DNA of 64,000 bases, taken from assembly GCA_016705125.1 (NCBI GenBank), contig JADIYW010000036.1, positions 276,164-340,163 of the forward strand, given 5' to 3'. The position numbers and the translations under genes were made by a program. Of the stretch, positions 17,431-26,569 are shown piece by piece. A model generated the notes under the pieces. The model saw only the letters and a program-made list of their open reading frames with translations, was not told where the DNA came from and made no database searches. The stretch's first letter is position 1. Each line of letters opens with the position of its first letter. Origin of the DNA: Bacteroidota bacterium. Its GTDB lineage: Bacteria > Bacteroidota > Bacteroidia > Chitinophagales > JADIYW01.

Positions 17431-19079
17431 TTATTAAATAAACGATCAATTAAATCGTTTTCCTTTTTATAAATATCCTTATAAATATTTAGTTTTCCTT
17501 GATAATCAACCATTGCCGTAATATAACGAATATATATTTGGATATCGGTTGTTATAGGTACAATTTTAGAATTTCCTCTATTAATTACCTTTCTTAGCGA
17601 GTCTTCGGTAATAATGGTTGTGTCTGTTTGTTGTTTGGTAAGTATAAAAGCACCAAAATCAACTGGGTCTTTTAACCTTACGCAGCCATGACTATATGCT
17701 CTGTAATCGTTGCTAAATAAGCTTTTAGATGGAGTGTCGTGAATATAAACAGAATGATCATTTTTAAAATTAAATTTTATAACACCCAATGAATTTCCCT
17801 TTCCGGGAGGTTGTACCACTTGTATCCATCCGTTTTTATGTCGAGTAACCTTGTACCCGCGTAGAGTTCCAGCCTTAATTTTGCCCATCATTTCCTTCTT
17901 AATGATAGATTGCGGAACCGACCAAGAAGGTAAAAGAACAATGTTTTCAAGCTTACTATTGATTTCTGGTGTTTGATTCGTTGTTTTACCAACAACCACG
18001 TTATGTTTTCGCTCAAGCGAATCGTTTTTTAAATACCACAATTCGAAACTAGGTATATTGACAAAAATACATTCCTTTGGCCAAGGTGTTTTATTTAAAC
18101 TTCGCCATTTGTCCAAACTTAGAATAATCGATTGAAATTTGTCATAATTGTCTACAGTTAGGGCATAAATCGTGTTTTCACCGGGAAGTGCATCCGCTTT
18201 CAAATTATGATCCTTTTGAAATTTCTTAAATGCACCCAAAAAATTTACAGAATCTGTTATTTGAATATTTGAATTCAAGTATTTGTGAAAGATTAGCGCC
18301 TTTCTAACATCTTCCATTGCACCTAAGGAATCTTTTTTAAAATCCCTAATTCTCAAATCGCTTGGTTTAATATCATTTTGCGCTACAAAATTAATAAGTG
18401 CCGATTTTAATTGTTGATAGTGAACTATTTGTGGTTCAGACTCATCAAATATTTCTTTTGGTGTTTTGTCTACTAAATGCTTTACTTCTTCAGTTACAAA
18501 AATACGTTGAATGGAATCAAAATTATAATTTATAACATCATATTTATAATCAATAATGCCAAAATGAAGATGCTTAGTTGTTTGAAGAAATGCATTTGTA
18601 AGCGCAATGTCTGTTTGAGCAATTTTTATATTTTTTTCTTCTCCATTCAAATTTGTAGAAATGCTATCAATCCACAATTTTATTTTTTCTATGTGATAAA
18701 ATGAATTATTTAAACCAATTTTAGGTGAATTTTCATAATATTCCATTAAATTTAAACCTCTTCCATTTAATCCAGAATCTACAAACCACAACGATTTGAA
18801 GCCATTTGCTGCATAAATATCTTTAACAAAATCAGCTGATTTTATTTTTATATTATTGCCGATTTCTAATTTTTTTGTAGTATCAACTGCATCAAATAAA
18901 CCTTGAATAAAGGGTGATATTTCTTTTCCAAAGTCCTTTTCATCTTTTGAAAATGGAATTATAGATACGTCTTGAGCTTTAAAACTAGAAGAATTCCCTT
19001 TTGGCTTACAGGCAAAAGTACCTATTATTATAATTAAGCATAAAAATTGGATGTATTTTATATTGTATCTTGGTTGCAT
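17391..19079 (-). CDS. L,D-transpeptidase of the YcbB/LdtD type, putative lipoprotein
   Basis: 562 residues from the ATG at 19079. From here the N-terminus is MQPRYNIKYIQFLCLIIIIGTFACKPKG, a lipoprotein-like signal ending at a cysteine; a start 12 codons upstream would bury it. A peptidoglycan-binding segment (FKKFQKDHNLKADALPGENTIYAL) precedes the YkuD domain with HSVYIHDTP and AYSHGCVRL carrying the catalytic His and Cys. Size and order fit LdtD/YcbB, which makes 3-3 peptidoglycan crosslinks. It is convergent with, and overlaps by 40 bp, the YkuD_2 gene. Confidence 0.88.
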   Translation of the reverse strand: MQPRYNIKYIQFLCLIIIIGTFACKPKGNSSSFKAQDVSIIPFSKDEKDFGKEISPFIQGLFDAVDTTKKLEIGNNIKIKSADFVKDIYAANGFKSLWFVDSGLNGRGLNLMEYYENSPKIGLNNSFYHIEKIKLWIDSISTNLNGEEKNIKIAQTDIALTNAFLQTTKHLHFGIIDYKYDVINYNFDSIQRIFVTEEVKHLVDKTPKEIFDESEPQIVHYQQLKSALINFVAQNDIKPSDLRIRDFKKDSLGAMEDVRKALIFHKYLNSNIQITDSVNFLGAFKKFQKDHNLKADALPGENTIYALTVDNYDKFQSIILSLDKWRSLNKTPWPKECIFVNIPSFELWYLKNDSLERKHNVVVGKTTNQTPEINSKLENIVLLPSWSVPQSIIKKEMMGKIKAGTLRGYKVTRHKNGWIQVVQPPGKGNSLGVIKFNFKNDHSVYIHDTPSKSLFSNDYRAYSHGCVRLKDPVDFGAFILTKQQTDTTIITEDSLRKVINRGNSKIVPITTDIQIYIRYITAMVDYQGKLNIYKDIYKKENDLIDRLFNNYDSSWIKSSTNP

Positions 19080-19208
19080 TTTTCGTATTATTAAATTTAT
19101 TAAAGCAAATGGCATTCCGAAAATTCATTTTGATTCCTTTTCTAAATTACCTTATCTTTAATTTCATTTATAAAGGTACGAAAACAGAAATACAATAATA
19201 TTAAGAAA

Positions 19209-20150
19209 ATGGTTTTTAATAAATTAAAAAAAAGAACGATCAATGAAACAGCAGATGAGTTAGGTTTTGGAACTAAATATGCCGACGATTCATCAAGAAT
19301 AATAAATAAAGACGGCACTTTTAACATAAACAAAATTGGAAGTACGTACCATTTATATCACGATTTAATTCAAATGTCTTGGAGAAGATTTTTTATACTC
19401 ATTTTTCTATTCTATTTGGGATTGAATATCTTTTTTGCTTTTTTATATCTTGGCATAGGGGCTGAGAATATTGCAGAAGCAAAAACGGACAGTTTTTTGG
19501 GTAAATTTTCCGCTGCATTTTTTTTAAGTGCTCAAACGCTTACAACAGTAGGTTTTGGATTTTATAGACCAATCGGTAATGGCGCAAATTTGCTTGCTTC
19601 TTTTGAGGCTCTTTTTGGCTTGCTTTGTTTCGCTTTAGCTACAGGATTATTATATGGGAGATTTTCTAAGCCAGAAGGAGGTATTATATTTTCCAAAAAT
19701 GCGCTAATTACACCATTTAAATCAGGTTTTCCATCATTACAATTTAGAATTGCTAACGGGCATGATAATAGTTTAATTGAATTAGAGGCTAAAATAATTT
19801 TTACAATTTTAGAAAATCACGATGGTATTGTAAAACGCGGGTTTTATAGATTAAATCTAGAATCAAATGAAATATATTTCCTTTCTATGAACTGGACATT
19901 AGTTCATAATATTAATGAAGAAAGTCCAATGTTCGGGATATCAAAGGATGAATTAATTGAAAAAAAAGCGGAAATTTTAGTGCTAATAAAATCTTTCAAC
20001 GAATCTTTTTCTCAAGTAGTTCATAGTAGAACCTCCTATAGTGCTACCGAATTTTTATGGGGTCAGAAATTTGTTTTGCCCTATACATTTGATGAAAAAA
20101 TGAAAACGATTTTCGACTTGAAACGCTTGAGTGAAACAACACCTATTTAG
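19209..20150 (+). CDS. Inward-rectifier potassium channel (KirBac type)
   Basis: 313 residues. Two membrane helices (about 60-82 and 128-150) flank a pore loop with TTVGFG at residues 112-117. TVGFG replaces the common TIGYG but remains a plausible K+ filter. The cytoplasmic domain from about residue 165 (FRIANGHDNSLIELEAKI, then NWTLVHNINEESPM) is the Kir C-terminal fold. The preceding slide helix is seen in STYHLYHDLIQMSWRRFF. A second, unrelated K+ channel gene follows convergently 13 bp away. Confidence 0.92.
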   Translation: MVFNKLKKRTINETADELGFGTKYADDSSRIINKDGTFNINKIGSTYHLYHDLIQMSWRRFFILIFLFYLGLNIFFAFLYLGIGAENIAEAKTDSFLGKFSAAFFLSAQTLTTVGFGFYRPIGNGANLLASFEALFGLLCFALATGLLYGRFSKPEGGIIFSKNALITPFKSGFPSLQFRIANGHDNSLIELEAKIIFTILENHDGIVKRGFYRLNLESNEIYFLSMNWTLVHNINEESPMFGISKDELIEKKAEILVLIKSFNESFSQVVHSRTSYSATEFLWGQKFVLPYTFDEKMKTIFDLKRLSETTPI

Positions 20151-20163
20151 TATTTTTTAAAAA

Positions 20164-20833
20164 TTAATTTTTGGAGGTAAATTTTGAAATAATTATTCCA
20201 ACGACAGCAACCATATAAAATTGGCCTGCCATTCCAAAGAAAGCTGTAGTTAACCTTGACATATTCGTAATTGGGTATATATCCCCAAATCCTATGCTAG
20301 TAAGTGTGATAAAACTAAAGTAGGATAATTCAGTATATATTTTACCTAAATCTCCCACACTTATACCATGAAATGAATTTGGAAAATAGTTCTCTATTAT
20401 TAAAAATGTAAATAAAGCAATCATGCTCAGTAGCATAAATCCACAAAATGACCCAATAATTACGTTTATTCGAACCTACTTTGGTTAGTGTAATTTGATA
20501 CATGACTTCGCCAAAAATGAAACTATAATATAAGCTAAAAAAAATAACCAAAAATTGGAGGAAATAAGTGTTTTGTTGGAAAATCATAAATCCAAAAGGC
20601 ATTAAAATACTGAGAAGACCAAAAATATTTCTTAGTACTTTTAAAATTTTGTTGTGGTCAATAGTAATTCCATAGCAAGCAATTGAAATAATAATCATAT
20701 TAAATGGCCAAACAAACCTTAAATAAAATTCACTTTCTAAAAAGAAGATTTTATCAAAAATCAGCAGCAATAATGCAAATAACAAAAACTCGTATCTATA
20801 CGTGCTCAATTTGTTCTGAACCGCTTTTCTCAT
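20164..20833 (-). pseudogene. Six-helix potassium channel-like gene with one frameshift
   Basis: Two adjoining frames make one protein. The upstream frame (start 20833, MRKAVQNKLS) supplies four hydrophobic helices and runs to about 20465. The downstream frame then continues with helix 5, the pore signature TLTSIGFGDIYPI and helix 6, ending at 20164. Around 20464 the minus strand reads AATAAACGTAATT; dropping the C joins the frames as NKVIIGSF. The joined product is about 222 residues, an ion-channel protein with a K+ selectivity filter and no obvious regulatory domain. A single-base error in the sequence is as likely as true inactivation. Confidence 0.7.
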
Positions 20834-20876
20834 TAAAACAATTTTTTACTAAAAAACATAAGTATTGATTTTATTA

Positions 20877-21644
20877 TTAATTACCTCGTAAATCTGAAAT
20901 TTGTGACTCCATACTTTGCAATTTTGTCATTAATTGTTCTAACGTAATTTCTTTTTCATTCCTTTCTTCTAAGTCAATAAGTGCTGAAAACTCCCATATT
21001 TCTAATACTTCCTGAGGTGCTATTTGGTAAGGAGGATACATTTTATTATCTGAAACCATAAGTAAGGTGCCGTCCTCTTTGAGTGTGTTATAAACTCTTT
21101 TATACACAATGCCATCTCTATCAGTTACTACAATATATGTTTTTCCATTTTTAATTTCTTCAAGCTCTTCAATATATCGTCCAATAACGATAGAACCTGA
21201 TTTAATAGGCAACATAGAGTCTCCCTTTATAGGAAATGCCCTATGTTTTCCATGTTTAAACATTGGCAACGAAAATTGTTGTAGGCTTTCAATATATGTA
21301 GGATCGTCGTATCCATTGAGATATCCTGCACTTGCTGCCATTGGTATAATTTCTATTAAATTTTCACTTCTTCTATTTACAACAATCGGAAAAAGCACTC
21401 TTTGTCTGCCAATTTGAATAAAACTATTATCTCCCGATTTAGTTAAATCATTTTTTACAATAATATCAACTGGGAGCTTAAAAAATTCAGAAATTTTAAT
21501 TAGTAAATGTAGTGGAGGTTCAGATCTAGACTCTTCATAAGCGCCCAAACGTGCTCTTGTAATGTCTAATTCGGCCGCTAATAACTCCTGAGACATTCCT
21601 CTTAGTCGACGAAGATGTCTAATATTTTTAGCAAAATACACCAT
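20877..21644 (-). CDS. XRE-family repressor with S24 (LexA-like) peptidase domain
   Basis: 255 residues. The N-terminal helix-turn-helix (IRHLRRLRGMSQELLAAELDITRARLGAYE, two helices within residues 8-40) is Cro/CI-like. The C-terminal S24 domain has KGDSMLPIKSG with the catalytic serine and VYKRVY with the lysine. A short coiled coil closes the protein (LEQLMTKLQSMESQISDLRG). Such proteins cleave themselves when RecA filaments form, or act as CI-type stress regulators. The gene has a strong promoter and an operator-like palindrome touching its start codon, so autoregulation is likely. It is not LexA proper, because the HTH is of a different class. Confidence 0.88.
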   Translation of the reverse strand: MVYFAKNIRHLRRLRGMSQELLAAELDITRARLGAYEESRSEPPLHLLIKISEFFKLPVDIIVKNDLTKSGDNSFIQIGRQRVLFPIVVNRRSENLIEIIPMAASAGYLNGYDDPTYIESLQQFSLPMFKHGKHRAFPIKGDSMLPIKSGSIVIGRYIEELEEIKNGKTYIVVTDRDGIVYKRVYNTLKEDGTLLMVSDNKMYPPYQIAPQEVLEIWEFSALIDLEERNEKEITLEQLMTKLQSMESQISDLRGN

Positions 21645-21673
21645 GTGTTATTCGTTTGAAACAAAAATAACAC
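21645..21673. promoter_or_regulatory. Palindromic operator of the XRE/S24 gene
   Basis: An 8-bp perfect inverted repeat, GTGTTATT at 21645-21652 and AATAACAC at 21666-21673, encloses a second one, GTTT at 21654-21657 and AAAC at 21659-21662. It touches the start codon on one side and overlaps the -7 box on the other, the position expected for an autorepressor site. Confidence 0.6.
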
Positions 21674-21693
21674 AAAATTTAGCAAAAAGCAAA
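21662..21693 (-). promoter_or_regulatory. Promoter of the XRE/S24 repressor gene
   Basis: On the minus strand TTTG (21693-21690) and TATTTTTG (21669-21662) are separated by 20 nt, an excellent match to the Bacteroidota -33/-7 consensus. The leader would be about 12-15 nt. Confidence 0.65.
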
Positions 21694-21706
21694 TTTAAAA
21701 TCATTG

Positions 21707-22219
21707 CTATTTAAACCAACTAGCATATTTAATATAATTATTTGCAATTCTTTCATTCATGTCCTTGAATGTTTCGGGTGCAAGCGATTTAACTTTTTTG
21801 GCTGGCACTCCTGCATAAATTGAACCAGCCTCCACACGAGTGCCTTCAAGCACTACTGCGCCTGCGGCAATGAGTGCATTTTTCTCAATATATGCATTAT
21901 CCATTATTATAGCACCCATGCCTACCAATACGTTATCTTCTATCGTGCATCCATGTACAATGGCATTATGTCCAATTGAAACATTATTGCCAATAATGGT
22001 TTTTGTCTTTTCAAAGGTACAATGTATGCATACCCCATCTTGAATATTTACCTTATCTCCTATTATAATGCTGTTTACATCTCCACGAACCACTGCATTA
22101 AACCAGATACTACAGTCATTTCCCATAATCACATCGCCTACAATCGTTGCATTTACAGCGATAAAACAATTTTCACCCAATTTTGGTGTAAACCCTTTAA
22201 GTGGTAAAATATACGGCAT
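21707..22219 (-). CDS. Gamma carbonic anhydrase-like hexapeptide-repeat protein
   Basis: 170 residues of left-handed beta-helix repeats ([LIV]GxxxxI hexads), with DKVNIQDGVCIHC and NNVSIGHNAIVHGC positioning metal-binding histidines in the gamma-carbonic anhydrase/PaaY/YrdA pattern. The C-terminal helix (TFKDMNERIANNYIKYASWFK) is typical. Many such proteins bind metal yet lack measurable anhydrase activity, so the substrate is open. The ATG overlaps the stop of the upstream GH1 gene (TAATG), so the two are translationally coupled. Confidence 0.85.
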   Translation of the reverse strand: MPYILPLKGFTPKLGENCFIAVNATIVGDVIMGNDCSIWFNAVVRGDVNSIIIGDKVNIQDGVCIHCTFEKTKTIIGNNVSIGHNAIVHGCTIEDNVLVGMGAIIMDNAYIEKNALIAAGAVVLEGTRVEAGSIYAGVPAKKVKSLAPETFKDMNERIANNYIKYASWFK

Positions 22220-23412
22220 TAATAACTTTCGTTTACTTCTAGTGAATTGTTTTTTGACACTTCTGATAGAAACAATCCTGCTGATGTCATTGTTCTTTCC
22301 ATGGTATCAAAATTGATGCTAACCAAACCAAATTTATACGCTGTTCCCAAGTTCCATTCATGGTTATCGATGGTTGACCAGTGAAAATAACCTCTTACAT
22401 CAATTCCGTCTTCTATTGCTTTATGAATCCAGTATAGATATTCTTTTATACTTTCTATTCTAAAATTAGCATCGTGCGTACATACGCCACTTTCAGTAAT
22501 TATAATTGGTTTTTTATACATTTTCCAAAAACGGTGGAGGATATGATAAAACTCTTCTGGCTTGTATTCCCACATGCCATCATGCCTTCTTCCCAATTTA
22601 GCTAGTTCTCCTGGGTTGTCAATTTCTGTTACAGGCAATGGTCTGAAAGGCATCCTACAATAATAGCTAAGTCCTTGAAAATCAACTTTTGTGAAATGTT
22701 TGCTACCATAATCCATAAACCAATAATCAAATATCTTGGCTAATATATGACCAGGAAAAACTTCCCCTACAAATTTTACTGTGTTTTTGGAAATCCCAAT
22801 TGGCGTTTCAGGAAATCGTGTTTTTATTATGTCATATGCTTCATTATGACATTGGCTTATGTTTTTTAACACCCTACGTGCAAGCAAGATTTTTCCTTTT
22901 TTAAACGGTGGAAAATTACCCATTATCCAGCCATTACTTATATACACCATAGGTTCATTAAAAGTATTCCATAAGTCGGCAAAATGACCAAAAGTAAGCA
23001 CCATCTTTTTTACATAGTCCAAAAAAGCTGGATTGTTTTCTTTATTTTCAAATCCACCAGTTTTTGAAAACCATATTGGATTCGTAAAATGGTGCAAAAC
23101 CAACATAATTTTTTCTCCTTTTTTTCTTAAGTTCTCGAAAAATTGAAGGTATTCTTCAACGGCTTGAGGGTCAAATTCTCCAAAAGGCGTTTGTTGTAAT
23201 TTTGCCCAATCCAAACTCATCCTATACCAAGGAGATAATTGACAAATATATTCCAAATCCTCTTCTCTATGCGAATCGTGCATGCTGCATTTGTCGAAAA
23301 TTGTCCCATCCTTACATTTTACCCCTTTCCAATCATGGTTAGATGCTGATTCAATTTGGTAAGCAGCCGTTGATGTACCCCAAATAAAGTTTTTTGGAAA
23401 CTCAATTTTCAT
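22219..23412 (-). CDS. Glycoside hydrolase family 1 (beta-glucosidase-like)
   Basis: 397 residues. The family N-terminal signature FIWGTSTAAYQIE is at residues 9-21. The acid/base is in TFNEP (E153) and the nucleophile in ITESG (E307; most family members have TENG). No signal peptide, so a cytoplasmic enzyme acting on small beta-glycosides or phospho-sugars. It is shorter than the usual 440-480 residues but both catalytic motifs and the C-terminal WSTIDNHEW active-site stretch are present. A TATCTTTG box lies upstream at 23437-23444 on this strand. Confidence 0.9.
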   Translation of the reverse strand: MKIEFPKNFIWGTSTAAYQIESASNHDWKGVKCKDGTIFDKCSMHDSHREEDLEYICQLSPWYRMSLDWAKLQQTPFGEFDPQAVEEYLQFFENLRKKGEKIMLVLHHFTNPIWFSKTGGFENKENNPAFLDYVKKMVLTFGHFADLWNTFNEPMVYISNGWIMGNFPPFKKGKILLARRVLKNISQCHNEAYDIIKTRFPETPIGISKNTVKFVGEVFPGHILAKIFDYWFMDYGSKHFTKVDFQGLSYYCRMPFRPLPVTEIDNPGELAKLGRRHDGMWEYKPEEFYHILHRFWKMYKKPIIITESGVCTHDANFRIESIKEYLYWIHKAIEDGIDVRGYFHWSTIDNHEWNLGTAYKFGLVSINFDTMERTMTSAGLFLSEVSKNNSLEVNESY

Positions 23413-23436
23413 ATAAACAGTTTAATTTAAAAGAAT

Positions 23437-23444
23437 CAAAGATA
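23437..23444 (-). promoter_or_regulatory. -7 promoter box for the GH1/gamma-CA operon
   Basis: TATCTTTG on the minus strand, about 25 nt before the GH1 ATG. No clear -33 element is visible. Confidence 0.4.
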
Positions 23445-23505
23445 AAAAATTACGACATAAATTATAAGGAAATATACATTCTATAAAACAATAAAATAAT
23501 AGTTA

Positions 23506-23513
23506 TAAATTTG
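23506..23513 (+). promoter_or_regulatory. -7 promoter box just before the 23521 gene
   Basis: TAAATTTG matches TAnnTTTG and ends 7 nt before the start codon, implying a leader of at most a few bases. Confidence 0.4.
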
Positions 23514-23520
23514 TTCTACA

Positions 23521-24072
23521 ATGAGTATTTATATCAAAAAGCGTCAGGATAGTTTAACCATAAGAATTCCAGTTAAAAAAAACCCGTATTTGATTATTCC
23601 TATTTTGATTTTAGTAAGCTTATGGGTTCCTTTTTTGTTATTATTAGTTCGCAAGTCGTTGATAAATAACGATTTTATTACTCACTTGTTTTGGGTTATA
23701 GGACTTTCTTCTTGGTTTTTTATAGGCACTGTTGGTGTTACACTTCTTATTTGGATGTTGTTTGGTTATGAAGAAATAAAAATTCAAAAGGATATGGTTA
23801 TTGTTTCAAAACCACTTGTATTTTATGTTCGGAATAATTTTTATGACACAAGCTCTATAAAAGAAATTAGGTTAGACAAGGAGGTGTACAAAGCAAGAAA
23901 AAATAACATGTGGCAGGAAATGACGAGGAATATAATTAGAATGGATACTCCTGGCAAAACCGTTGGATTTGCCCGCGGAATAGCATCTCATGATGGCGAA
24001 ACAATAATTATAAATATGGCTTCCTGCGAATTATTAAACCAAAAACAATTTCAGATAATTCACAAGGCTTAA
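23521..24072 (+). CDS. Hypothetical membrane protein with two helices
   Basis: 183 residues, not assigned to a named family. Two hydrophobic helices occur at about residues 24-45 and 57-83 with a short loop between them. After them comes a soluble, strand-rich part (YEEIKIQKDMVIVSKPLVFY, then TSSIKEIRL) that resembles the PH-like domain of small bacterial membrane proteins. The C-terminus overlaps the recQ 3' end by 4 bp, on opposite strands. A TAnnTTTG box close to the ATG supports the start. Function unknown. Confidence 0.7.
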   Translation: MSIYIKKRQDSLTIRIPVKKNPYLIIPILILVSLWVPFLLLLVRKSLINNDFITHLFWVIGLSSWFFIGTVGVTLLIWMLFGYEEIKIQKDMVIVSKPLVFYVRNNFYDTSSIKEIRLDKEVYKARKNNMWQEMTRNIIRMDTPGKTVGFARGIASHDGETIIINMASCELLNQKQFQIIHKA

Positions 24073-26258
24073 TTAGCCATGTCGCTTAAAAATTTAATTC
24101 GCATCAATCTTATTTCTTTCATCTCTATATCCTCATCTTCTAATTCTTTAAAAGCTGCCTCAAGGGAGTCTGTTTCAGACTCCATAAAATAATCAGAAAT
24201 AATGCCTTGAATTTCTTCGTCCATTATTTCGTTTAAATAATAATTCAAATTTACTTTAGTACCTGAATTAATTATGCTTTCAATTTCGACCAACACCTCT
24301 TCCATTGTCATATTTTTTGAACGAGCAATTTCTTCAAGCGGTATTTTCTTGTCTATGTTTTGAATGATAAATATTTTTTGAGCCGATTTGTTTGCAACAG
24401 AGCGCATTACAAAATCACTAGGTCTTTCTATCTCATTTTCTTCCACATATTTTTCAATAAGTTGAAGGAATTCCTTTCCATATCTAAGCGCTTTGCCTTG
24501 GCTAACACCCGATATTTTAGCCAATTCTTCCATCGTTATTGGATATTGCGTCGCCATATCTTCCAGTGAAGGATCTTGAAAAATTACATAAGGTGGAAGA
24601 TTTACTTTTTTAGCATACGATTTTCGCAAATTTTGCAACATATCCATAAGTACAGGATCCATTGCATTCGATTTTTGATTGTTTCCAGTAGAAATATCAT
24701 CATCATCGGAATCTGTACCTGTAAATACGTGGTTAATTCGAACAAATGTTTCCTTAGGATTTTTGATAAACTCAAGTCCTTCTGGATTTATTTTCAACAA
24801 TCCAAATTGCTCGATATCTTTTCGAATATAACTTTCTATTAATGCTTTTCTTATTACCGAATTCCAATAAAGTTCGTCATTTTCGGCACCTTTCCCAAAT
24901 GTAGAGAGCTTATCATGCCCAAAACCAGTAATTTCTTTGGTCTTTTTACCCATCAATAAATTAATAATATAATTTATGGTAGCCAATTCGTTTACTTCTT
25001 TTATGGCTTGTATGGTTAAAATTATATCTTGTTTTGCTTCCCTTTTTTCTTTTGGTTTTAAGCAATTATCGCATTTTCCACAAGGTTCTTTGAGTTCTTC
25101 GCCAAAATAATGAAGAATAAATTTCTTTCTACACTCTCCCGTTTCTACAAAAGCCTCTACCTCCATTAAGTGCTGAGCACCAATCTCTCTTTCTGCTACT
25201 GGCTTATCTCTCATGAATTTTTCTAACTTATCTATGTCCTTTTGGCTGTAATAGGCTATGCAATGTCCTTTTAGCCCATCACGACCTGCGCGACCTGTTT
25301 CTTGATAGTAATTTTCCAAACTTTTAGGTATGTCGTAATGGATAACAAAACGTACATCCGGCTTGTCAATTCCCATTCCAAATGCAATGGTGGCTACGAT
25401 TACATCAATTTCTTCCATTAAGAACTCGTCTTGTCTACTCGTTCTCAAATTGCCTTCTAGGCCAGCATGATATGATTCGGCTCGCAAACCATTAACGCGC
25501 AAAATTTCAGCTATCTCTTCCGTGGATTTTCTGCTCAAACAATAAATTATTCCACATCGCCCACCTTCTTGTTTGATATATTTTATAATATCCTTAATTG
25601 TGTTTTCTTTTCCAAGCTTTGGTCTAATTTCATAAGAAAGATTTTCTCTCAAAAAAGAAGAAATAAAAATTTGTGGATCCTGCATGTGTAGTGTTTTCAC
25701 AATATCCCCTTGCACCTTAGGTGTAGCCGTTGCCGTTAGAGCCATTATAGGAATTGTATAATCAATTCCGTCTACCATTTTTCTTATTTTACGATATTCG
25801 GGCCTAAAGTCATGCCCCCATTCTGAAATACAATGTGCTTCATCAACTGCTACAAACGAAATTTTTATGGATTTTAAAAATTCAATATTTTCTTCTTTTA
25901 CTAATGATTCTGGTGCAACATAAAGGATTTTTGTTCTGCCTTCAGTAATATCGTCTTTTACTTGTTTAATTTGTTGTTTATTAAGAGAGGAATTTAAAAA
26001 ATGGGCAATGCTGTCCATGCTACTATAGGAACGAATTAAATCGACCTGGTTTTTCATTAAAGCTATAAGCGGCGAAATAATAATTGCAGTTCCGTTGCTC
26101 ATTAGTGCTGGCAATTGATAACAGAGTGACTTCCCTCCACCGGTAGGCATAATAACAAAAGTGTCTTTACCTGCCAAAACGCTTTCAATAATTTTTTCTT
26201 GATTTCCTTTGAATTTCTCAAAACCAAAATACTTTTTTAATCCATCAGGAATTGACAT
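24069..26258 (-). CDS. recQ: ATP-dependent DNA helicase RecQ
   Basis: 729 residues from the ATG at 26258 (MSIPDGLKKYFGFEKFKGNQ); a start five codons earlier is also possible. Domains in order: helicase core with MPTGGGKS (residues 37-44), VDEAHCISEWGHDFRPEY and QETGRAGRDG; zinc-binding CGKCDNCLKP; winged helix; and an HRDC-like domain (about residues 500-600). A C-terminal helix-turn-helix extension follows, as is common in Bacteroidota RecQ. It unwinds DNA 3' to 5' in recombination and fork repair. Confidence 0.95.
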   Translation of the reverse strand: MSIPDGLKKYFGFEKFKGNQEKIIESVLAGKDTFVIMPTGGGKSLCYQLPALMSNGTAIIISPLIALMKNQVDLIRSYSSMDSIAHFLNSSLNKQQIKQVKDDITEGRTKILYVAPESLVKEENIEFLKSIKISFVAVDEAHCISEWGHDFRPEYRKIRKMVDGIDYTIPIMALTATATPKVQGDIVKTLHMQDPQIFISSFLRENLSYEIRPKLGKENTIKDIIKYIKQEGGRCGIIYCLSRKSTEEIAEILRVNGLRAESYHAGLEGNLRTSRQDEFLMEEIDVIVATIAFGMGIDKPDVRFVIHYDIPKSLENYYQETGRAGRDGLKGHCIAYYSQKDIDKLEKFMRDKPVAEREIGAQHLMEVEAFVETGECRKKFILHYFGEELKEPCGKCDNCLKPKEKREAKQDIILTIQAIKEVNELATINYIINLLMGKKTKEITGFGHDKLSTFGKGAENDELYWNSVIRKALIESYIRKDIEQFGLLKINPEGLEFIKNPKETFVRINHVFTGTDSDDDDISTGNNQKSNAMDPVLMDMLQNLRKSYAKKVNLPPYVIFQDPSLEDMATQYPITMEELAKISGVSQGKALRYGKEFLQLIEKYVEENEIERPSDFVMRSVANKSAQKIFIIQNIDKKIPLEEIARSKNMTMEEVLVEIESIINSGTKVNLNYYLNEIMDEEIQGIISDYFMESETDSLEAAFKELEDEDIEMKEIRLMRIKFLSDMAN

Positions 26259-26535
26259 TTCTAAATTCACCATTTTTTAAATAGACTACTTACTAAAATT
26301 TTTACTTAAAATCGAACATTGAAAATACGAATTTCTTATTTATATTTTCTAATAATTTCATTTAAAAAAGAATTATTTAACCTTATAAATCGAAAAAGCA
26401 TGTTTTGTGTTAAAATTACATTGTGATATTCGTTGTTTCTGTTTTATTTTATTGAAAAAAAGGAATCAAATAAAAAAAAATAGCATGTAATTTTGTGTTT
26501 TATGGTTGGTTTTTTTTCTAAAGTTTAAATAAATG

Positions 26536-26543
26536 TATCTTTG
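26536..26543 (+). promoter_or_regulatory. -7 promoter box before manC
   Basis: TATCTTTG lies 26 nt before the manC ATG. The 296-bp recQ-manC gap otherwise holds only AT-rich sequence with no gene visible. Confidence 0.45.
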
Positions 26544-26569
26544 AGGTGTAAATAAGTACATTTTAAAAT

